From the NCBI GenBank assembly GCA_013407085.1, contig JACCGJ010016150.1, positions 40,645 to 104,644 on the forward strand: DNA of 64,000 bases, given 5' to 3'. A program made the translations under genes and the position numbers. The stretch comes from Atriophallophorus winterbourni (Eukaryota; Platyhelminthes; Trematoda; Plagiorchiida; Microphallidae). Positions 34,501 through 45,849 of the stretch are shown one piece after another (the first letter of the stretch is position 1; every line of letters starts with the position of its first letter). Below the pieces are notes generated by a model, which saw nothing but the letters and a program-made list of their open reading frames with translations, was not told the origin of the DNA and ran no database searches.

Positions 34501-37500
34501 AAGCCGGCGTCAGTGCCCATGCACACACACCACATACGATGCCAGACCAGATACTTTGACCAAAGTCCCCCAGTGTAGGAGATGATTAATTTCCCACTAC
34601 ACGGATCTAATTAGATTGAATAATTTCTCTGTGAAGATTTTCGCCATTCATCAAAAAGTTAATGGCATCGCTAGGTCATAATCTAATAGAAATCAATGCG
34701 CCAAATATCATTATGCTCTCCAAATTGTTTTCTTCAAAATGTATGAAAACGAAATGGTTGATACCGTATTTTGGTGACTGAATTTTAATTTCATACAATA
34801 GACTCTCTGACGAGCTGCTTCTGTTTTTATCATTACCAAAATCCAAACTCGTCAGAATTTTTGACATTGGTGTACGAATAAAAATAAACTTTGCGATGAC
34901 GAGGTTTTATCCATATTGGGGTATCCCAGACATTCAGGCGTCAGATCTGTCATTGACCTGACTAGTTAATCGTACGGGACGTTGACAGAAAACGGATGCA
35001 TCACTGACCAACCGTGTTTTCATTACACCGAGGTTTAGCGTACAAAGTGTGTTTGTATGTGTGTACTTGTGTTTGTTAATGTGACCGAGACTGTTCATTG
35101 TAAATTTGTCCTCAACCAGAATGATAATGTTGGATTCGTAAGCAACGACATGGTGGGCTGCTGTCATGACACGAAGTTGGATTAGACAGTTTGGAGCCGA
35201 CGTTTATATTCTGCGTTGTAATATTAGGAACAAGCTGACTCACATAGAAGCGAAATGGGTTGATGGTGGGATGAGCATTCATCATCAGCGATCTGGTAAT
35301 TTAATGCACTTATTGATGGTATCAGATGTTCGTGAATGCGAAAAGATCAAACAGAATTACTGAGCTACACCGAACACAGCTTAGTTACTGTTCTATTTTT
35401 CATCTATGTATTTGAACTTGGGGGAAAACAACGAGTTGATATTTTGCGCTTGTTTCACTAAAAATTTAGGAACGCTTAGAGTGTTTTTTTACATAGCTTA
35501 GAAACTGTTGTAATTACTTTCCATTTCCTGCTAACATGTTTCGCGTGAACTTGCAGCATGCCCTACACACACCGTTATACAGCACACGTAACCACAATTT
35601 GATTTTGATAAACTAATTAGCATGTGTTTCCTCGTGAGGTTTGCGATTAATTACGATCCCCTCAAGCTGCTATACTGAATATTTCAGGGTGGTCTACCAA
35701 GCAAATCTATTGCCGGATTTTACTTACCGAATAGGCGGTTTATTATTATTTACCCAAATATGTGGAAAGTTTGGATTAATTTTAACGGGAAACATGTATT
35801 CGATCCAATTAAACATTTTTTGCAAAATAAAACCATTGTAGAATGTTAGAAAGAAATTAAAGCCAATTATTATCCAATAAATACTTTTAATAAATCATAT
35901 TATTGAACTATGTTTCAGAAATCGGACTGCTTTATCTACCATAAGTGTGACTGATTTGAGTTTTCGCGTTTGGTTAAATCATATCACTATTACATGGGAA
36001 GTGGCATCACGCTAACGATCATAACCACAGATGTATTCTTCCAAACAATGTTGGACTAAAATAGAGTCCTGTAGGACTTAGAAAGAAATTCGCATTTGCT
36101 TGCATTTCCATCACACACCCCACGATTGGTTTCGTGTTGTTTGCACTCACCAGCTAGGGTCAGTACTATTAGGATCCAACTACCCTGAAACTGTGGAACA
36201 AATGGTAAACAAGTAACGCTTGGAAGCCGATGTTGGATAATGTTGGTACGGCCAATCAAATGTTTCCATGGATTTAAAAGCACATTTACATGCATCTCTA
36301 TCACCCATACCCCATGACCGGTTTCGTGTTGTTTGCACTCATCAGGTAGGGACAGTAGGATCAGTATCCGCATGCGCTTGGATTGTTTTCAGTAACTCAT
36401 TGCTTCGATGGAGATTGAGCCATCCATATGCAACTAAATGATCATACAGTCAAAGCAATTTCGCGGTTGTTTGTTTAGCATAGACAAAATGGAATTTCGG
36501 TGATTTTTCTCTCCCATACTATCTGGGATCACTTTGGTGCTACATGCCTTCATAAGATTCAGACGAAATGTGATTAACTTTGTTTGACAATGGAATTAGC
36601 AAATATCAGTTATTACATGTGTGCCATTTGGATTGAATACGATTCTGTCTGCCGAGTTTAATTCAAGTGGCTCAGACAATCCGTACTTGTGAAGTGTGAG
36701 CATCGGGCAACACGTCATAAATTGTTTGTGCTGAGAAAGTGCCATTGTTGACTTGTGAAATTAATCTATTTGTTTTAATTGAAAACTCAAACGAATAAAT
36801 GGTATATTGGAGGGCAATTCGTGAGCATAGAGAATGTTAATTCTCACATCTATCCCCATTTTGATGACAATGTGTATATATTAGTTATAAATATTGTTGA
36901 TTGCAATTCATCCGACATCAAAATGACTAAATACCGAAGTTTAATTGATAACCGCGTTTAAATTAAAATACGTGTGAATTGAACCTTTTTTTCAAAATGT
37001 GACCAAACCAACTTGCAAAGCCAGTGTTTAATAATTGGTATCTTGCTTCAGCCAAGTATAGCCAATCTATGAAACGACTCAAGAGCATATTGACTTTATA
37101 TTGTTTTGCGTTTCTCTGAAACATATTTTCTGTTTTTTGACAATCGAGTTCAATTTCAAACCCGGAATGTAATAGCTGGATTTCTGAGCTTCAACAAATC
37201 ACAGGTTATTTATTCATGTTTCAAAGCATTGTATTGTTCACTTGTGAACCTGTTTTTGTACACTATGTTTTTGGACACAAATATATCAAACTTTAGCTTC
37301 CTTTCCCGTTTATTCACCGTTTGAGGGTTTATTGATTTTTCTTCTGGCCTTTTCTTGATGAGTACCAGTAGTTAGAATGCGGAAGTAAAACTACGTGTGA
37401 GTTAATGCGTCCATATACTAGTGAATTTGTTTCCCACTCATTCAAAACAAACCCACGATTCCCCCAGTTTAAATACAGTATCGCAAATGTCACAACTTAT

Positions 37501-40500
37501 TCTCGTTAGATAAAAAAATGATGTTACAATCTTACGGTAACTTGATTACGGAAATTTTTTTCATATTGATTAATTACGAACATCTAACTATTCACCAATC
37601 AAGAGTTCTCGAGTCAACGGAGCTCAGTATGTCGTAAATCTCGCTGTGTACACTAAAACAATAAATGTTTTGTCCACTTTATTTCGTCCATTTCCGCCTT
37701 AGCTGCTCATGAGTGGTGATTCTGACGATATCTCACTAAGTTTTTGGACAGTGGATATTATATTGGCTGGCTGTCACAAACGAACATACAACGAATGATG
37801 CTGCGGAACATATCGTGTCTAGCTCACACCGAGTCTCATCTCTTTACTGCGGTAGGCAATGTTTGAGAAAATTTATTAACATGGTTACACACGCGCAAAG
37901 AAAACCCACGTCTGTTTCTGCCTGTGTGTGTCTGTGCGTGTGGTGGGATAGCGAAAGCATTGCTGGCTTGATTGATGGTTACGCTATTTGAGCTGTGGGG
38001 TTTTAAGTTAAACGGATCACAAATGTAGTTGACGTACGACTTTGCTTTGAATTGAAGAGCAGCTGAATTTCAAAGATTTAATAAGCTGCGTCATCTTTCA
38101 ATTATTTGTTGGTTCCAAATGAACTGAGATGAGAAGGGTGTGCTGAAATGGCTTAACAAAAACCACACCAAATAGCTTGCATTGGAATAAACACAGAGAA
38201 ATTTCTGTTTGCTTACCCGATAATAGTCAGGATTTTGTGGATAAATTTTAAATTAATTCTCTATCTAACACTTACATTTCACAATATATGAATATTTTGC
38301 TTGATCGCTAATAAAAAGACCGAAATAAACAAGGCCGAATTTAAAATACTGTTATCATTGAACTTACGAAGTTTTTATTATTATTCGGAGTACAAATGTA
38401 AACAGCTTGGAGACTATGATTTATTTCAAACATATCGGGAGAGCACAGCAGATGGTTTAAATTTTAAAACTATATTATAAGGGTTAGGCAAAACAATTTG
38501 CGATTATCAGAATCAAACGGCATTCTGTTTTCGGGTGAGGTTTTGAACTGCATACTATATACCACGTATGTCACACAAACATTAAACCACCACTGTAAAT
38601 AATATTGCTATTTACAAGTCTGAATAAACAACTAAAAACCGTGGTTAAAGTTTCTGTGTGGGTGACGTGAGTAGCAACAAAATTTGGTTGTTTCTAAGCT
38701 TTTTTTCTCCAATCGTTATCCTTGATTCCTGTAAAATACGTTGTAGGAATGCTATCCAAAAGTGATTGCAAAGTTAAAAATTATTTACCACTTCGCCAAT
38801 ATTTTAAACTCTCACTAAGCTAATATTACAATCTCCACGTGATGCGGGATGCAGTAGGGCTTCGGAGGTGAACACCAACAAAGCCCTGCAAACATTCGAT
38901 TTGGCCTTATTAATTACCAGCTACTCGTGAGTAACCTCGTGATGATGATGTCAGGATTTCGATTTATTTACTCATAGTCATATCCGTATTGGTTATGTTG
39001 TTAGGATTCTATACAGCTCGCATAGCCTTTGAATCCAAGACCTGTTTTGTACAAACGGGGCTTTTTACAGGGAGGAACTGTCCTCTTCTTCTTCTCCTTT
39101 TGTTTTCTGGTCATAGAACTGACGTAGGCGTGTTAGTGCTGATTATAATGTAGATTGTTCCCTGCAGTTGAAAATTGTTAATCCATGAATGTAAATTACC
39201 TAGGGAAAGGTAACACTAATTTCAAATTTTCACCTCCTTCTGACTATCTTCGATGATCGAAAAGGCTCTCGAAGTTAAAGCCTGTCCAAGGAGTCTGTAT
39301 TGGCATTCAATTAATATTTGCAACACTTGAATAGACCTGGTGGTTCAAATTTATTCACTTAGCTTTTTCTTTACTTCCAAAAATGTGGTATTGAGTGAGT
39401 AATGCTGCATAAACAACAACTTATGCATCATACTCCACTGCCAGCCTTTCTCTCAGCACACAAAAATAGGCGACACAATTCGAAATTTTAGAAAATAACG
39501 CAGCAATCAGCAGACGTCAGTAAAAGCTTTGTTTGAATAACACAGAGTTCAGCACCGGGAAATTGCTATAATATATTATCTTCAGCACAGAACGTAGATT
39601 GTGCACCCAAATTCAACCAACCAAATTATGTCAGCTACCATTTGCAAGATACGATTGAATAGCGGTCAATCATGACCACTGAAAGAAAAATTCAGTACTA
39701 AATCCATTGTTTTTGATACATTGACGTTGCTTAATTAATCTTATTGATTTCAGTTAAACCATCTATGATTTTTCTGAGTATATATTTAATATCAAATATT
39801 AAGATTTATATGGATTGGCACTACGAGTATGTACACCATCAAAATGATTTTAGATCATAATTTTATTCAATTTTCCCACTACAATTTATGGATAATTAGA
39901 CCAGTCAATTTTCACTCAAACATCGTGAAATTTATTGCAGTATATTTATTCCAGCAAAAATAATGACGCTTACACATGAGGATCTTGAATGGGCCGAAAA
40001 TGGGTTGCAAATTATTTTCCATTTTTTCTCGTGATATATGATACACTCTCGATGAACTTACTACCAGGTTGAAGACATTTTTACCCATCAGAACCATTTA
40101 AGAATATATGCCTTGATCTATTGCCCCAAATATTTCTTCAAATTTATTAGTTTAATTTAATTAAAAAGAAAATACGAGATTGAAAATCACTTTGTTATAG
40201 GGAATGACAAACATGTTAATTAATTGGCTAAATCACTCTGTAATTCTGCTTTTAAACATCGAGATTAGTTAACATGAACTCCACCATAATTTTAATCTAT
40301 TTTTCTGTTTTTAACTAGGTAATGTGCTTGGTTTGCCACAAAGTTATGACCCAGAGGAAATTAGACACTATCAAGCGACATACAGTTAGACGCCACGTCG
40401 AACTTCTAGGCATGCCTCAAGCAGAAAGACAAAATCTCTTTGAACAGTTGCTTCAGCAACACAGCATGCTCAGTGTAGTCGACTCCAATCAATCTGGTAT

Positions 40501-43500
40501 GAACACTGTCAGAACAAGCCGAAAATCCAACGAATTCAATAAACCTAACCTAGATGGCTTAAGGGGCATCGAGCACAAAGAAAGAGCCACGAACAAAGAG
40601 CTTCCAATGTCCACATGCGCATGGTTATCACAATCTCCGAAGGGATCCAAAATTCCATTAAATTTCACGAGAAGTGCTCCGCATACACAAAGGGAAATTG
40701 CTTTCTCTTCAAATCCTGAAAACAGGTCAACGTACCTCTCCGATCAGGCAGCTCATCAGATCAACATGGATGGACAAGAATCGTTATCATCTTGCAGTAC
40801 ATTTAGAAAACAATCAACTAAATGCTACCCTACGGCAAACAACAGCTCCCACGTACCTTTCACAGAAAGCAATACTAACCTGTTACACGGTAAAAGAAAT
40901 GTTTTTGGTGAATTTGTCAATTCATTGAGCAAATTTTCACCCAGTGTATCAGCTATGCATCGGCGACGTCCCAACCCACCGGATGTACCATTTCAGTTTC
41001 CTCCAAATTTTCAACCAACAGGTTGGTCTCCCATCCAGCGAAATGACTCTTCCACAAATGCCTGCACGTTCAAACCTAATCCACTCAACATCACCCCAAC
41101 ATTTACGCAAATATTGGAACAAATAACCACCACACGACCTGCATTCTGCCCGCCAAACCTTGCTTTTAGCGGTCGGGAAAACCGAGCCGGAGTTATTGAG
41201 TCTTTAGAAAATGCTATGAAATCTGTGGACAGGCAATTCACGCAACCGGAGGAGAAAATTTCCCGTTCACAACAAATGGACCACAATGCACACGATTTAA
41301 ATTCTGCAGCAAGGTTTAAAAGGAACATGAACTCTGGCTTTACATCAGATCATTCAAACAATCCTCTTCAACAGCAACATGATCGCTGTTCAGCGCAAAA
41401 TTCTCCTGATTATTCCCCGAACACGAACACCATGACGGCTATTGCTATGGCTGCTCAATCTTTATTGCGCCTTCCTCCGCCGTCGTGGACATCAAAACAA
41501 TGTACCACCCCAACGAATCAAGTAAGCACATTTCCTTAGGTGTTTATTAATTTATAGAGCTTCGACTTTTATTAGTTTTATAAATCGATATACTTGCATG
41601 TAACGCTCACTAAAACATTGCACGCGAAAGTTTGAACGGTATTCGGCTAAAGATTTTCGTTGTTAGATATTGTCATTTTTACATTTCCTACTATTTCCGA
41701 ATTATATATGAATTCGTTCGATGCACATGTGTTAGAACAATAGTTTGTAAATGTTATTGCCGGTTGCTTTGTTTCGAATCGTTTCACCAAACCTACATGA
41801 TTTATATAATAAATAATGGGAAATTTATGAAATTTTAATTGGTTTATTAAGTTTCTGTTCAACTTTCGAGGGAGGTAAGTAAACAAGCAAATTGTTGACT
41901 CTTCCAAGATACTAATTCTGCATGAAATTGGAAAGAAACCTCGGCTTGTTTCGTTAGTCGGTCAGGTAACTCTCTGTGTATTTCTCTAAATCATATAATT
42001 TATGTTTATTAAACTTATTCATAGTACATTCGAAGCGTTACCATCAAAATTGTTTTTATTTTGTTTGAATGTTAAGCCTATTCAATACCCGAATCCGATG
42101 TTGAACCCCGCTTTCATGGCGACGTGGGCAGCGTTGATGGCATCAATAAGTGCGAACGATATTTCCTCGTCGCGGATGGAGAAAAATAGCATGAACTTGA
42201 TTAATACCGGCTCGGCCCAACAACCACAAACAAACTTCCAACTTCCTGTTTTCTCAGGCACCTCAGCTATCTCCAATCCCCAAAACATTAACAAAGAATT
42301 CCAAACGTGTAAAAGTTCCAAACATTTCATTCAAAACTTCAGTTATCCAAATGAACAAAATGAAATATGGGCAAACGGAACACGAATTAGTCCGTGTTCG
42401 GTCAACTCGATGGGAGATGGCGTTGAGAACACAACATACCGAAGAAATAATAATCGTCGTGAGTATCATTCAAACAGACATCCCCACGAAATACCTTTGA
42501 TTTCAAACAACAACAATATAAACAATTCCAACGTTTCTGTTTGCGAATCTAAACGACAGAACAACTGTTTTAACAGGAAAATTAGCACCCATTACACGAT
42601 GGAAAATAATTCGCGGGCGGATATGGTCTCAGCTAACCTAGCTGCAACTGGATTGAATTCTAACCAGGATAATCTCATACACGCTTCCTCACCGATACGC
42701 AGTTGCGGTACTTCTTATTCGGACAGTTTTCCTCATGACTTGTTATCTTCGAATAAAAAACTTCCTCTTACTTTACAAAACAGTTTACGTGATGATAAAA
42801 CAAACTTTTCTCCAACCTGGCTGTCCTCTCTCGGTTTCACGTCACCAAACAGTACACCACTGAATGTTTCCGCAGATTCCAACATGGCGGGCTATATCGG
42901 TGAAATATTGCGTCAAAAAATGAGTTCAGATTTCCACTGTGAACCCAACCTACCACGGAATACATTAAATGAACGGATACACCTTAATACGACTTCACCT
43001 CAATGCACTTTACAAAACGAAGACCAATATATCGAAAATGAAGCTGTTCCTGAATTGCCCGATGGAAAAATATTAGAGGTGGGTGTAATGGTGACAGAAA
43101 CATAATTTTGTGTAAGAAAATATATCACATAGTTCGTTTTCCTTTCAATTTGGTTTGCCTAATCTGTTTACTGCAAAGTAGCATTACAAAAATTCTGTCT
43201 GTCTGAACAAGTCAACTTGAATGCCACAGTTAGATTGGGTTAGTAGGACGAACCACGAGGTTCAGATACTGATTCACGGAATAATTCCTGGTCCAGGCAG
43301 AAACCGATTGTGGAGTGTAAGTAATGGGTATGTGAGCACCGAAATACACAAGTCCGTTTGAATTTTCAGAAGCTTCCAGATTTCCGAGTTCCAGATAACA
43401 TGAACTTCAATTACAGTATGTCGATTTTTTATTTTAATATTATTCCCGATGTTTGAAAAAATCACCAATATAAAATAAAATTAGTGCATTCAATAAAATG

Positions 43501-44643
43501 AAACTACGATTATTACTGTCGCAGAAATGTTGCTTTGATTTCACGCATAGATCCTAGTGCTAATAGAATTATATATGGTGTGCTGGTAATTTATACTTTT
43601 TATTCCGCATATTAATCATTGATTATTTACTACAAATCACAGATTTGTCTTTTCTCGAGGCCAAATTTGATGCGATTGTCTAAGTTATTTTGTATATTTT
43701 CAAAATAAAATAAAAGATACTGAACTTTTCAATATTTTAGGCAACCGCAAACATACACAATAAGAATATAAGGGCAGATGACACATCACACTCCCCAAAA
43801 GAAAATTGTTCTCCAAAATGGCGTGAAGCGGCCAAAGCAGATATTATTGGGCCAGAGGAAAGTCGAAATTTTACACGACCAGATCCTAAATTATCCCCGT
43901 TATGGTCAATTAATTTCAAATCCGAGCAGTCCTTCCGTGTAACGACCAATGAAACAACCGCAGCCGAAGAAGAAATTGGAACACATGCTAACACCGCTAC
44001 ACCTATTCATGGAACATTCGATTTTCAATTACTCCGGCTAGGCACAGGACAAAATTTAAGAGAAACACTATCCAGGTTCGTTGAACGTTGTGGATCCGAT
44101 GGAGCGTTCATCATCACATGTTGTGGAAGCTTACAAAGTGTTCGCCTGCGATTGGCTGATCTCAGTGTAAGTGCGACTGAATTAATCATTCAAGTAAATC
44201 AATATTTCAACCAAAATAACACCCTTTATGTTTTTTCTTTTCAGGAAAGAACACTCGATGGACCGTTTGAAATCGTATCCCTTACAGGAACATTGACACA
44301 TAATGGCCAGCCACATCTACATATAGCTTTGTCAGATTCTAATGGCGCAGTAATCGGAGGTCATTTAATGGGTAGCGATCCGGTGCATACCACTGCAGAA
44401 ATCGTCCTCGGTTGTTTGGGATCACAAAAGTTCCGACTCAAAAGGCCACACACTTTTGAGAACGATGGAACTAGGACCCCAGAATCCGATGCCGACCTGG
44501 TTCCAATTAAAAAGCGAAAGTCCGACGAGATGTTACGTCAGGAAACGTCAACGCATAAGGCAATTCGTCTTGTAAGAAAACGGGATCATGCGACAGGTTT
44601 CGACGAACTTAACTATGAACAATATTATGAATCAAAAGAGTGA
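27694..44643 (+). CDS. Zinc-finger and PPC (DUF296) domain protein, five coding exons
   Basis: The spliced product is about 1,295 residues: 27694-28551, 40319-41521, 42077-43078, 43741-44166 and 44245-44643. All introns are GT-AG and phase 0. Residues 275-312 form a BED/SPIN-DOC-like finger, with upstream tryptophans and then C289-x2-C292-x14-H307-x4-H312. Residues 313-1110 are S/N/Q-rich and probably disordered. Residues 1113-1285 are a PPC domain: 'GAFIITCCGSL', 'LDGPFEIVSLTGTL', HLH (1187, 1189), GGH (1203) and TTAEIVLG. PPC proteins in plants bind AT-rich DNA with AT-hooks. The prokaryotic ones are metal-binding trimers. A basic KKRK (1262-1265) could be a nuclear signal. I infer a nuclear DNA-binding or chromatin protein. 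The start is uncertain because the frame is open back to the acceptor at 27648. Confidence 0.85.
32196..32330 (-). repeat. Family B hammerhead remnant in intron 1
   Basis: Minus-strand order: CUGUCCCUGCC, CAAUGA, GUGCAAACAGCA, AGGAUCC, AGUAGUGAGGGUGUG. To the right, 'gttttgaaacagtggaaaaattgcaaacaataagcgctt' matches the family B body. The CUGAUGA and GAAA boxes are both mutated. Confidence 0.6.
36118..36159 (-). ncRNA. Hammerhead ribozyme, family B, unit 1
   Basis: CCCUAG, CUGGUGA (A6 changed to G), the GUGC-AAACA-ACAC hairpin, GAAA, CCAAUC and GUGGGG. GAAA and GUGGGG are intact. The A6 change and damaged stem III predict loss of activity. Confidence 0.65.
36310..36351 (-). ncRNA. Hammerhead ribozyme, family B, unit 2 (best core)
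   Basis: CCCUAC, CUGAUGA (complement of 36339-36345), a GUG..CAC stem II, GAAA, CCGGUC and AUGGGG. The catalytic boxes and the GUC triplet are intact. Stem I pairs except for a C-A at the core-proximal position, where most other copies have G. Stem III is the loopless ACC/GGU. Confidence 0.75.
38812..38872 (+). repeat. Family A remnant in intron 1
   Basis: 'ctcactaagctaatattacaatctccacgtgatgcgg' lines up with the family A stretch leading into the ribozyme. CUGAUGA has become GUGAUGC, and GAAA is not recognisable. Confidence 0.5.
40319..41521 (+). CDS. Exon 2: second half of zinc finger and low-complexity region
   Basis: It encodes 401 residues at phase 0. It opens with 'VMCLVCHKVMTQRKLDTIKR' and the two zinc-binding histidines, which complete the finger begun in exon 1. 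A long Ser/Asn/Pro/Gln-rich stretch follows, with no further domain. The acceptor is 'aactag' at 40318, and the donor is CAA|gtaagc at 41521/41522. Confidence 0.85.
41522..42076 (+). other. Intron 2 (555 bp)
   Basis: It starts 'gtaagc' and ends 'gaatgttaag'. The last part is open in the exon 3 frame back to 42002, so an alternative acceptor further upstream is possible. No repeat was recognised. Confidence 0.7.
42077..43078 (+). CDS. Exon 3: low-complexity linker
   Basis: It encodes 334 residues at phase 0, starting 'PIQYPNPMLNPAFMATWAAL'. The composition is strongly Asn/Ser-rich ('NNNNINNSN'), with no recognised domain. The donor is GAG|gtgggt at 43078/43079. Confidence 0.75.
43079..43740 (+). 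other. Intron 3 (662 bp) with a family A remnant
   Basis: It starts 'gtgggt' and ends 'caatattttag'. Positions 43214-43347 are an inverted, truncated family A copy (listed separately). Confidence 0.8.
43214..43347. repeat. Family A remnant, inverted junction, in intron 3
   Basis: 43214-43293 is minus-oriented unit body ('acttgaatgccac', then 'gacgaaccacgaggttca'). It is joined at about 43294 to plus-oriented ribozyme 3' half: GAAA, CCGAUU, GUGGAG, then 'tatgtgagcac'. The 7-mer ACAAGTC flanks both sides (43207-43213 and 43348-43354) and may be a short target-site duplication. CUGAUGA is not included. Confidence 0.65.
43741..44166 (+). CDS. Exon 4: linker and N-terminal half of the PPC domain
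   Basis: It encodes 142 residues at phase 0. The last 50 form the first PPC half: 'FDFQLLRLGTGQNLRETL', then 'GAFIITCCGSLQSVRLRLAD'. The donor is AGT|gtaagt at 44166/44167. Confidence 0.9.
44167..44244 (+). other. Intron 4 (78 bp, in frame and without a stop)
   Basis: It begins 'gtaagt' and ends 'ttttttcttttcag'. Its length is a multiple of three and it has no stop codon, so retention would insert 26 residues inside the PPC domain. Removing it restores the family's usual spacing between the 'RLRLAD' and 'LDGPFEIVSL' strands. Confidence 0.85.
44245..44643 (+). CDS. Exon 5: C-terminal half of the PPC domain and stop
   Basis: It encodes 132 residues: 'LDGPFEIVSLTGTL', the metal-type histidines in HLH and GGH, and TTAEIVLG. 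An insertion of about 40 residues with basic KKRK follows. The final 'RKRDHATGFDEL' resembles the usual last strand of prokaryotic-type PPC proteins. The stop is TGA at 44641-44643. Confidence 0.9.
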   Translation, partial: ERTLDGPFEIVSLTGTLTHNGQPHLHIALSDSNGAVIGGHLMGSDPVHTTAEIVLGCLGSQKFRLKRPHTFENDGTRTPESDADLVPIKKRKSDEMLRQETSTHKAIRLVRKRDHATGFDELNYEQYYESKE

Positions 44644-45224
44644 TTTGTCAATAATGAACTTCCAAAGTGATAGAATATCAATTCTTACACATTCCTCCAA
44701 CTCATTTAGAAATGGCTATTTCCTACCAAAAAGAACCCGATTTATCTCATTTTCATTTGATGTAAGCTATTCCCTTGTGTACAGTAAACTTTCCTACACC
44801 TCATCCGCAACCTATGTACATAATAATCCTCGAGTCAGAAGTTAATTATGGCTCGGTTTATCTGATCATGCCTATCCTTTAAATATAATTAATTTCAGAA
44901 GATTTAACGGAATTTTTTTCAACTTTTCAATACGTACTTATTTTATCAGTTTAGTTTAATAGCTGCGTTTATGTTTTGAAATTCAAGCGACATCCTGGAT
45001 TTCATAATACTAGCCAACGGATTTTGTGGAAACATGAAACCACGTGTAACTCATGTGCTTTTTGATACGTTCAAATTTTTTTCCGTTAAACTAGGTTGGA
45101 AATTTTAAGCTACTGTTGTATAGGATTGGTACTACCAACAGGTCCAATTCCGTCACCATCTACAGGTGATTGGGTTTACACATATGGACTTGAAACGAAT
45201 GTATTCTTTTGATTGATTTCTATC
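44644..45224. other. 3' flank of the ZnF-PPC gene
   Basis: Probably 3' UTR at first. No canonical AATAAA was seen near the stop. Variants such as AATAAT (about 44821) and AATATA (about 44882) are possible poly(A) signals. Confidence 0.4.
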
Positions 45225-45800
45225 ACGTACATACATACTACTACCGGTTCTGTGCTGTTATTGCTTATCAGATAGGCCAGCACGATTAGGAGCGGCTTGC
45301 TTTGAAACTGTTGGAAATTGGTAAATTAAGTTTCAACTTGTATGACATTGTTTGATAGGCTCGGCACCATCCTGTTCAATCACATGCCCGCACATGCTGA
45401 TGAGGTCACACCCATGCGCTTGAAACAAAATTCTGTATTTGAACGCGACGTTCGCACTCATCATGCACAGAGAGTGCGAACAGGACTCGCATAACTTGAA
45501 ACTAACGAGAATTAGTAAACAAGGTTTGAAATTGTACTTCAATATTGAATAGGACTGGTGCGATCAACCTGTTCAACCACAGTTGACCACACATCTGTGG
45601 ATGGGGTTTATCCCATGTGCTTGAAAGTAATCCGTATTTTAATCCGTTTTCATCCCACACATTCCACGGTCGGTTTCATGCTGTTTGCATTCATCGGTTA
45701 GTTACAGCACGATCAGTATATCCGTATGTCACGGAACAATGGAGTACTGGTGAACAATATTTGAATTTGGCGCTTAGCACTGATACGAACGTACATCGTT
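45225..45800 (-). repeat. Family B hammerhead repeat, degenerate trimer
   Basis: Three minus-strand units are marked by the CUGAUGA counterparts at about 45264-45270, 45457-45463 and 45690-45696, giving spacings of 193 and 233 bp. Unit bodies share 'cttgaaact', 'aattggtaaa' and 'gtgcgatcaacctgttcaac'-like blocks. All ribozymes are damaged. This is an old tandem array. Confidence 0.65.
45662..45702 (-). ncRNA. Hammerhead motif, family B, third unit of the array
   Basis: ACUAAC, CCGAUGA (U4 changed to C), the AUGC-AAACA-GCAU hairpin (fully paired), GAAA, CCGACC and GUGGAAU. It is the best preserved of the three, but the U4 change and GAC triplet predict inactivity. Confidence 0.6.
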
Positions 45801-45849
45801 TTATCCGCCTTATACCTAATAGTTAATTAGTTTTGTCTTTTTCATCAAC

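Larger units (their letters stand above)
36090..36378 (-). repeat. Family B hammerhead repeat, tandem dimer in intron 1
   Basis: Two ribozyme-bearing units lie in direct repeat on the minus strand, with a period of exactly 192 bp measured from CCCCAC at 36118 to CCCCAT at 36310. Shared blocks include 'tgcat.tc.atcacacac' and 'gcactca.cag.tagggncagta'. This gives the best estimate of the family B monomer. There is no coding content. It is antisense to the host gene. Confidence 0.85.
28552..40318 (+). other. Intron 1 (about 11.8 kb)
   Basis: GT-AG intron with 'gtgagt' at the start and a pyrimidine-rich 'tttttctgtttttaactag' at the end. It contains a family B remnant (32.2 kb), a family B dimer (36.1 kb) and a family A remnant (38.8 kb). 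The remainder is AT-rich with short featureless frames. Additional small exons cannot be excluded, but joining exon 1 directly to exon 2 completes the zinc finger, so none is needed. Confidence 0.75.

Noticed and set aside
43741..44643. PPC domain as a sign of bacterial or plant contamination
   Set aside because: The domain is interrupted by a GT-AG intron, is fused in phase to AT-rich upstream exons, and sits among flatworm-type retroelements.
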